Origin: an uncultured Coprococcus sp. | Lineage (GTDB): Bacteria > Bacillota > Clostridia > Lachnospirales > Lachnospiraceae | Reading direction: 5' to 3' | Assembly: GCA_900548315.1 (NCBI GenBank) | Contig: URJU01000057.1 | Span: 1 to 11,609 of the forward strand | DNA length: 11,609 bases | Shown here: positions 6,822 through 11,609 of the stretch, piece by piece | Layout of the letters: each line of letters opens with the position of its first letter | Numbering within the stretch: position 1 is the first letter of the stretch | Notes under the pieces: model-generated | Seen by the model: only the letters and a program-made list of their open reading frames with translations | What the model was told of the DNA's origin: nothing | The model's database searches: none | Made by a program: the position numbers and the translations under genes

Positions 6822-6838
6822 TAGGAGGTCTATCATAT

Positions 6839-7573
6839 ATGGGAAAAAATAATATTCTCATCGTAGACGATGATGAGAACATCGCAGAGCTTATATCTCT
6901 CTACCTAAATAAAGAGTGTTACGAGACCGAGATTGCCGCCAGCGGCACTGAGGCTTTGCAGTTATTTGAAGAATATTCCCCTGATCTGGTTCTCCTGGAC
7001 GTCATGCTGCCAGGAATGGATGGATATCAGGTATGTACAGAGATAAGAAAGACATCGAACACGCCTATCATCATGCTGTCTGCCAAAGGTGAGGTATTTG
7101 ACAAGGTTCTCGGCCTGAAGATCGGTGCCGACGATTATATTGTAAAACCTTTCGACTCAAATGAGCTGGTTGCAAGAGTTGGCGCACTTCTCAGAAGATC
7201 AGCCATGACCGGGGACACACAGAAACAGAACCAGTCTTCCACCTATGATGTCACAAGCGCAGATCATGTCGGAACATTTGTGGAGTACGATGGACTTGTT
7301 GTCAACATCTCCAACTATACTGTCACATTTGAGGGACGCAATCTGGAGATGCCGCCAAAGGAACTGGAGATCCTATACTTCCTTGCGAGCAGACCAAACC
7401 AAGTATTTACCAGAGAGCAGCTGCTTGACAAGCTGTGGGGATACGAGTACGTAGGTGACACCAGGACAGTAGATGTACATATAAAGAGACTTCGCGAAAA
7501 GCTAAACAACAATCACAACTGGAGCATTGCCACAGTATGGGGCATTGGCTACAAGTTCGAATGGAGATCGTAA
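6839..7573 (+). CDS. OmpR/PhoB-family response regulator
   Basis: A 244-residue two-component transcription factor. The receiver domain (about 4-118) shows the acidic triad D10-D12, phosphoacceptor D54 in LVLLDVMLPGMDGYQV, the switch serine in IIMLSAKGE and the conserved lysine in DDYIVKPF. A polar Gln/Ser/Thr-rich linker of about 30 residues follows. The winged-helix DNA-binding domain (about 145-244) has the family signatures RPNQVFTREQLLDKLWG, TRTVDVHIKRLREKL and VWGIGYKFE. A full AGGAGG at 6823-6828 is 10 nt before the ATG. It starts 17 nt after mutS2, and its stop overlaps the kinase start by one base, so kinase translation is probably coupled. The regulated genes and stimulus cannot be read from the sequence. 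Confidence 0.97.
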   Translation: MGKNNILIVDDDENIAELISLYLNKECYETEIAASGTEALQLFEEYSPDLVLLDVMLPGMDGYQVCTEIRKTSNTPIIMLSAKGEVFDKVLGLKIGADDYIVKPFDSNELVARVGALLRRSAMTGDTQKQNQSSTYDVTSADHVGTFVEYDGLVVNISNYTVTFEGRNLEMPPKELEILYFLASRPNQVFTREQLLDKLWGYEYVGDTRTVDVHIKRLREKLNNNHNWSIATVWGIGYKFEWRS

Positions 7574-9108
7574 TGAAAAAAACTGCATTTGACAAAATCG
7601 TGGTCGGATTTGTAATCCTGGTCGTACTGATATTTGCATTCCTTATGATATCCAATATATCAACGTCCCAGAATTCAGTGCTTGCAGAACGCCAATCCAC
7701 CATGAAAAAGGAAATTACACTGCTTGCAGACGGATCTATCACCGAATACAGCAACGGCGACATCGACAGCCAAACCTTATACAGTGATCTGCAGCATGCT
7801 GCGGATACACTGGATATGGAAATATGGCTCACGGACAGTAAAAGCAACATCATATTCAGATCCGACGAGTCCAGCGGATCAAAGATAAACAGCAAGGCCG
7901 ATTCACTGAAAAATTATGTGGACAAAGAGGATCTGACATCTGCATTCTGCTACCAGAACACACTAAACGGATATTATTCAAGTGAAACTTTAACAGTTGG
8001 GCAGCCGTTATATTATTGGAACAACTACATGGGCACTATTATCCTGACATCCCCCATGACTTTTAAGCATGACATCATGAGTCGTATGTTGTCAACGACA
8101 TTCGTGCCATTTTTAATCCTCATGCTCATAGCAATGATAGCGCTTATGCTCATGTCCAACAGCCTGTTAAAACCTATACGTGAGATCATCAAGACTTCAA
8201 AATCATATGCGCAAGGAAACTTCAATGCACGTGTAAATGTGACCGCCAACAATGAATTTGGAGAGCTGGCAAGATATATGGAGGAGATGGCAGACGAACT
8301 CAGCCGTTCTAACGAATACCGGAAATCATTTATCTCCAACATATCCCATGATTTCCGTTCTCCTTTGACGTCCATAAAGGGATACATCGAAGCCATGCTG
8401 GATGGAACCATTCCGCTCGAGCGGCACGAAAAATATCTAGGAATAGTGCTTAATGAAGCGCAGCGACTTACCAAGCTGACACAAGGACTTCTGGAACTTA
8501 ACAACTTCGACTCGTTCGACCTGCAGCTTGACAAATCAAACTTTGATATAAGAGATATAATAACACCTACCGTGAATACATTTGAAAAGAGATGTCAGGA
8601 CAGAGGAATATTTCTTGACAGCGTATTTTTGACCGACAACACCATTGTGTACGCAGACAGGACCAAGATACAGCAGGTAATATACAATCTGGTAGACAAT
8701 GCAATCAAATTCACACCGGAAGGTCGACAGATAAGAGTTCAGGTGACAGAAAAGGACAACAAAATCTTTACAAGTGTCAAAGACGAGGGCGTGGGTATTC
8801 CCAAAGATGCCCAAAAAAAGGTATTTGAAAGATTCTACAAAACTGACCCAAGCAGGGGAAAGGACAAGACCGGAACCGGACTTGGTCTTGCCATCACCAA
8901 GGAGATCATCAAAGCTCACGGCGAGCAGATCACCCTAACATCTGAGGAGGGCGAGGGAAGTGAGTTCGTGTTCTCTCTTCCTAAGGAAAAGGATATGCAG
9001 GTTCCTATCAAACCCGTACATGTCCAGCAAACAAAACATCAACCAGAAACGAAGATGTCGTCATCTGACGTTAAAAAAAATGGCAAGTTCAGGATCAAAG
9101 ACTCATAA
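7573..9108 (+). CDS. Membrane sensor histidine kinase (HAMP-HisKA-HATPase)
   Basis: A 511-residue sensor kinase, partner of the preceding response regulator. Layout: transmembrane helix at about 9-28; an extracytoplasmic sensor region of about 140 residues (30-170) with a PAS/Cache-like stretch (DMEIWLTDSKSNIIFRSD); second helix at about 174-197; HAMP linker (about 198-250); HisKA dimerisation box with phosphoacceptor H259 in ISHDFRSPLTSIKGY; and HATPase domain with N box N376 (YNLVDNAIKFTPEG), G1 D404 (DEGVGIP), F box (FERFYKTD) and G2 GTGLGLAI (434-441). A polar tail of about 40 residues follows. The frame stays open to an earlier ATG at 7537. I choose 7573 because GGAG at 7563-7566 precedes it, it overlaps the regulator stop as TAATG, and the first transmembrane helix then starts normally. 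Transcription ends at the hairpin at 9125-9177. Confidence 0.96.
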   Translation: MKKTAFDKIVVGFVILVVLIFAFLMISNISTSQNSVLAERQSTMKKEITLLADGSITEYSNGDIDSQTLYSDLQHAADTLDMEIWLTDSKSNIIFRSDESSGSKINSKADSLKNYVDKEDLTSAFCYQNTLNGYYSSETLTVGQPLYYWNNYMGTIILTSPMTFKHDIMSRMLSTTFVPFLILMLIAMIALMLMSNSLLKPIREIIKTSKSYAQGNFNARVNVTANNEFGELARYMEEMADELSRSNEYRKSFISNISHDFRSPLTSIKGYIEAMLDGTIPLERHEKYLGIVLNEAQRLTKLTQGLLELNNFDSFDLQLDKSNFDIRDIITPTVNTFEKRCQDRGIFLDSVFLTDNTIVYADRTKIQQVIYNLVDNAIKFTPEGRQIRVQVTEKDNKIFTSVKDEGVGIPKDAQKKVFERFYKTDPSRGKDKTGTGLGLAITKEIIKAHGEQITLTSEEGEGSEFVFSLPKEKDMQVPIKPVHVQQTKHQPETKMSSSDVKKNGKFRIKDS

Positions 9109-9124
9109 ATACTAATAAAACATC

Positions 9125-9177
9125 AAAGCCCGGGTATTACCCAGAGAAAATCTCTGTTGTAGTACCCGGGGCTTTTT
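9125..9177 (+). terminator. Intrinsic terminator of the mutS2/two-component operon
   Basis: A long GC-rich stem pairs AAAGCCCGGGTATTAC with GTAGTACCCGGGGCTTT, with one G-T pair and a single-base bulge. It is extended by an inner CAGAGA/TCTCTG helix closing on AAA, and followed by a five-T run at 9173-9177. It begins 17 nt after the kinase stop. The reverse orientation has T-rich sequence too (GGGCTTTGATGTTTTA), so it may also stop the convergent WYL transcript from the right. Confidence 0.93.
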
Positions 9178-9284
9178 AATTCACCTTACATCTCTTTCCA
9201 TTCTCTGTATTCCATCACCAGTCTTGCCAGTTCCATATATTACATCTTTAAATTTTTTATTGTCCGTCATCTCAAGGACTATTA

Positions 9285-10352
9285 TTAATCATTATATCTG
9301 TTATTCATTTCCTTTACAGCCTCACCGATCTGGGTTCGAAGCTCCGTAGGATATATAACCTCCACCGATGTTCCGTACTGCATCGCCCAGTGTGACATGG
9401 CCTGACGGCTGCACACAAGTCTTACATACGTCACGGCATCCGTGGTTTCACGGAATCCATCATACTGTCTGGCAATACTCTCATCCACCACATCAAAATT
9501 GCTTCCAAACCAGTCCACTATATCTGATATAGCTGACTTCTTCACTCGGAGTATTATCGTAACCGGTTCGTCGGCAAACATGTATATATGCTCTGCCATA
9601 TGCTTCGGCAGATTGAGACCATGCTCCATGCCCTTGACTTTATCACGGCTTTTAATCGGCTTGTTAACTATCTTAACCTGTGTCATTTTGTCCACACGAT
9701 AATTTGACAGAGTGTCATACTTATCATAGTTACATACAAGATAATACTTCCCATCATTTGCGACCATCTGATACGGATTGACTATATACGGTTCCTCACG
9801 TCGCGGATGAAGTTTCTTGTCCTCCCAATAATTGTTATACACAAATGATATCTGTTTCTTTTCTGAAATAGCGTCATCTATCAAGCCGACATTGTACAGT
9901 GTCTGCTGATTGCTTGTATGCTCCAGACCCGGCAGGCTGCTGACATGGGTCATTTTATTTGTGAAATATATATTCGAGAGTCCCGCTATCTTATCGATGA
10001 GCTGACTGGCCTGTCCGGCAGGAATAGTCTTTGAGAACAAAATACTGTCTATCATCATTCTGAGTTCGGAATCATCAAATTCATGATTGTAGTACCAGTT
10101 TGATGTAAGGATCTCCTTTGTTCCATCCTTTTTGATACGCTCTGTCTCTGTAAATTCTATCTCATATCCATAGTCGATCAGACAGTCAAGATTTGCCTTT
10201 ACAGATTTTCTGTCAACTGTGATATCATAATCTTCTTTCAGTTTTCTCATGATATCCTTCTGATCCATCGTGTGATCACAATCCGTATAATTCTTCAATA
10301 TGTCCAGAATACAGATGTTGAGCATCTTCTTTCCGCTGGTAGGATATGCCAT
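9285..10352 (-). CDS. WYL-domain transcriptional regulator
   Basis: A 355-residue protein with the layout of a WYL regulator. The N-terminal winged helix (about 8-70, HTH_11-like) contains the segments LNICILDILKNYTD and VDRKSVKANLDCLIDYGYEIE. A helical linker follows, then the WYL domain at about 155-232. The tryptophan of the eponymous motif reads tyrosine (KYYLVCNYD, 202-210), and the conserved arginine segment is present as SNYRVDKM (216-223). A C-terminal extension domain (about 255-350) completes the protein. WYL proteins are ligand-responsive regulators, some linked to DNA damage or phage defence; nothing nearby points to a defence role here. The ATG at 10352 is preceded by GGGGG at 10360-10364, 7 nt upstream. 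It lies 96 nt downstream of trmL on the same strand, with a hairpin in the gap, so cotranscription is possible. It converges on the kinase gene. Targets are unknown. Confidence 0.93.
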   Translation of the reverse strand: MAYPTSGKKMLNICILDILKNYTDCDHTMDQKDIMRKLKEDYDITVDRKSVKANLDCLIDYGYEIEFTETERIKKDGTKEILTSNWYYNHEFDDSELRMMIDSILFSKTIPAGQASQLIDKIAGLSNIYFTNKMTHVSSLPGLEHTSNQQTLYNVGLIDDAISEKKQISFVYNNYWEDKKLHPRREEPYIVNPYQMVANDGKYYLVCNYDKYDTLSNYRVDKMTQVKIVNKPIKSRDKVKGMEHGLNLPKHMAEHIYMFADEPVTIILRVKKSAISDIVDWFGSNFDVVDESIARQYDGFRETTDAVTYVRLVCSRQAMSHWAMQYGTSVEVIYPTELRTQIGEAVKEMNNRYND

Positions 10353-10395
10353 GTATCTTCCCCCTTTGTATTATTTTGATGCTTGCAATGTGACA

Positions 10396-10415
10396 CGTCT
10401 GGCTTGCGCCAGACG
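10396..10415 (-). other. Perfect hairpin with GCAA tetraloop between trmL and the WYL gene
   Basis: On the minus strand CGTCTGGC, GCAA and GCCAGACG form a perfect 8-bp stem closed by a GNRA-type tetraloop. No T-run follows (TGTCACATTGC), so it is not a standard intrinsic terminator. It may be a structured element in the leader of the WYL gene or a transcript-stabilising hairpin in the trmL 3' region. On the plus strand a competing 5-bp helix, TTGCG/CGCAA (10404-10418), overlaps it. Confidence 0.6.
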
Positions 10416-10448
10416 CAACAGCCTATTCCCCCGCAAGTGGGTCCCCCT

Positions 10449-10949
10449 CTATTGCATGTCCCAATTTAGGCGGTGTAGGTTGCCTGTTTCTTCAAGCCCC
10501 GGAAAGTCGTTCTGTCTGAGTGCCTCGTAGAGCACAATCGCCACAGAGTTGCCAAGGTTTAATGAACGGATGTCCGGGAACATCGGGATTCTGATCGCTG
10601 TATCCTTATAGTCGACCAGGATCTCCTCCGGTATACCGGCACTCTCCTTGCCAAACATTATGTATGCATCATCCTCAAACCTTACGTCTGTATACTTCTT
10701 TCTGGCCTTGGTCGTCGCCATGTATATTTTTGCTCCGGGATTCTTTGCAAGAAAATCCTCGAAGTTCACATATGTTGTCACATCCAGCTTGTCCCAGTAA
10801 TCAAGCCCGGCACGTTTTAACTGTTTTTCATTGATCTGAAATCCCAGAGGTTCTATGAGATGCAGTCTTGCACCTGCTGCCACACATGTTCTTCCTATAT
10901 TTCCAGTATTCGCCGGTATCTCCGGCTCGTGTAAAACTATATTTAACAT
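10449..10949 (-). CDS. trmL: tRNA (cytidine/uridine-34 2'-O)-methyltransferase TrmL
   Basis: A 166-residue SPOUT-class methyltransferase, close to the usual length of TrmL/YibK. TrmL methylates the ribose 2'-O of the wobble nucleotide in certain tRNA-Leu species using SAM. The N-terminal strand and loop MLNIVLHEPEIPANTGNIGR (1-20) is the TrmL signature. The trefoil-knot SAM-binding motifs are visible as IMFGKESAGIP (97-107), RIPMFPDIRSLNL (120-132) and NSVAIVLYEAL (134-144). No extra RNA-binding domain is present, as expected for this minimal family. The ATG at 10949 follows a strong GGAGG at 10956-10960 with 6 nt spacing. It starts 23 nt after the stop of the AIR-synthase-like gene on the same strand, so the two are likely cotranscribed. 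Confidence 0.96.
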   Translation of the reverse strand: MLNIVLHEPEIPANTGNIGRTCVAAGARLHLIEPLGFQINEKQLKRAGLDYWDKLDVTTYVNFEDFLAKNPGAKIYMATTKARKKYTDVRFEDDAYIMFGKESAGIPEEILVDYKDTAIRIPMFPDIRSLNLGNSVAIVLYEALRQNDFPGLEETGNLHRLNWDMQ

Positions 10950-10972
10950 CTTACTCCTCCTATACCAAACAT

Positions 10973-11598
10973 TTACAAATAGCGCGGTGGCGTGAGGAAT
11001 CTTCTCTCATCATCATGCACCACAACTCTGTCACTACTATCTGTCAAATGTCCAATGACCGCTGCTTCATATCCCACATCATAGAGTGCGTCCGCCAGTT
11101 TTTCTCCATCCTGCACTATAAACAGTGCACCGCCGCAGCCGTCTATCATGTATGGATTGTCACCTGTATGTTCACATATCTCTATCGTTTCCTGCAATAT
11201 AGGAATATCATCATGGCATACCTCAAAACCACACTTCTGTGCATCTCCCATCTCCCAGAGAGCCGCAAACACGCCACCCCTTGATATATCATGAGCGTAC
11301 ACACAGTCGTGTTTCATCGCTATATCAACCTGACCGCCAAGCAACAGCAGGCTTTCCATACGTTCCACAGGGCTCAGATAACTTTTTGAATACCGCTCAA
11401 AAAGATCCTTCTGATTATCATAGTAGAGCTGCAAAGTTCCCCCAACACCAGTCTGTCCGCACATAACTATGTCCATACCGGCTGGTCGTTTTAGTCCGCG
11501 CAGGTCTGCATCATCACTATGTCCTGCCTGTTTTCCCATCATGGTCACACTGATGACTGGCTCAGACACAGCGGTATTCACCTCGGTATGTCCTGTGA
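10973..11598 (-). CDS. HypE/AIR-synthase-like protein, 5' truncated
   Basis: The C-terminal two thirds of a protein of the PurM/AIR-synthase superfamily, closest in appearance to HypE-like hydrogenase maturation proteins. Visible segments are GHTEV in the first residues (the superfamily's Gly-His-Thr strand), a CGQTGVGGT loop, DISRGGVFAALWEMGD, PILQETIEICEHTGDNPY, DGCGGALF and the C-terminal RFLTPPRYL, which resembles the HypE ending. These enzymes bind ATP; HypE itself dehydrates a carboxamide to make the cyanide ligand of NiFe hydrogenases. No hydrogenase or other hyp genes are in view, so the true substrate is open, and many clostridial members are annotated only as AIR-synthase related. 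A GTG at 11581 could be mistaken for the start, but the frame stays open and conserved through TGHTE up to the adapter at 11599. The gene is therefore cut by the contig end, having lost roughly the first 100 or more residues. It lies 23 nt upstream of trmL. Confidence 0.85.
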
Positions 11599-11609
11599 CT
11601 GTCTCTTAT
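11599..11609 (-). other. Nextera/Tn5 mosaic-end remnant (library artefact)
   Basis: The last 11 bases, CTGTCTCTTAT, are the reverse complement of the inner part of the Tn5 mosaic end found at 6-24. This marks the right contig end as adapter read-through rather than genome. Confidence 0.93.

Noticed and set aside
7537..7572. Upstream ATG at 7537 as the kinase start
   Set aside because: It would overlap the regulator by 37 nt and add residues before the first membrane helix; the ATG at 7573 has GGAG and the TAATG overlap.
9181..9270. A 29-codon minus-strand open frame after the WYL gene, overlapping a 16-codon frame (MELARLVMEYREWKEM)
   Set aside because: No Shine-Dalgarno sequence before either start; too short to distinguish from chance. 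It could be a decayed gene remnant but nothing supports this.
9285..10352. WYL protein as part of a phage-defence island
   Set aside because: WYL proteins can regulate defence systems, but neighbours are trmL, an AIR-synthase-like gene and a two-component kinase; no defence effector, nuclease or mobile element is present.

Overview
The window is an 11.6 kb chromosomal stretch of a Firmicute, most likely a Lachnospiraceae (Clostridia). The basis is moderate GC content, strong AGGAGG/GGAG ribosome binding sites, a sigma-A style promoter, and a gene set typical of gut clostridia: RlmCD-type methyltransferase, YhaM, MutS2, an OmpR/HisKA two-component pair, a WYL protein, TrmL and a HypE-like AIR-synthase protein. 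I cannot fix the genus from sequence alone. Both ends carry Tn5/Nextera transposase adapter sequence (1-24 and 11599-11609). The contig ends are therefore library artefacts, and real genomic sequence runs from about 25 to 11598.

Layout. Left block: a PadR-family regulator on the plus strand (70-441) converges on a minus-strand series. Read in transcription order, that series is a small four-helix membrane protein (4023-3586), the YhaM exoribonuclease (3415-2471), an RlmD/RlmCD rRNA methyltransferase (2335-887) and an ArsC/Spx-like thioredoxin-fold protein (827-477). The spacers contain a long imperfect inverted repeat at 3474-3534 and a smaller hairpin plus degenerate repeats at 2410-2467.

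Centre: a divergent intergenic region (4024-4355) holds a candidate extended -10 promoter firing left and a near-consensus promoter (TTGACG, 18 nt, TATAAT) firing right. The leader of the right-hand unit contains a 12-bp perfect palindrome and a third copy of its half-site. The right-hand unit is a tight operon of mutS2 (4356-6821), an OmpR-type response regulator (6839-7573) and its membrane histidine kinase (7573-9108, stop and start overlapping as TAATG). It is closed by a strong intrinsic terminator at 9125-9177.

Right block: a second minus-strand series runs from a truncated HypE/AIR-synthase-like gene (5' end lost at the contig edge) to trmL and then a WYL-domain regulator, which converges on the same terminator. 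A perfect hairpin that would carry a GCAA tetraloop in the minus-strand transcript lies between trmL and the WYL gene.

Functionally the window is mostly housekeeping: RNA modification (RlmD, TrmL), RNA decay (YhaM), recombination or ribosome quality control (MutS2), and regulation (PadR, two-component pair, WYL). I found no CRISPR array, IS, prophage, tRNA, rRNA or obvious new defence system. The points most worth following up are the mutS2-two-component operon, the substituted nuclease motif and CPDC-containing segment of this MutS2, the palindromic half-sites upstream of mutS2, and the two unexplained hairpins.
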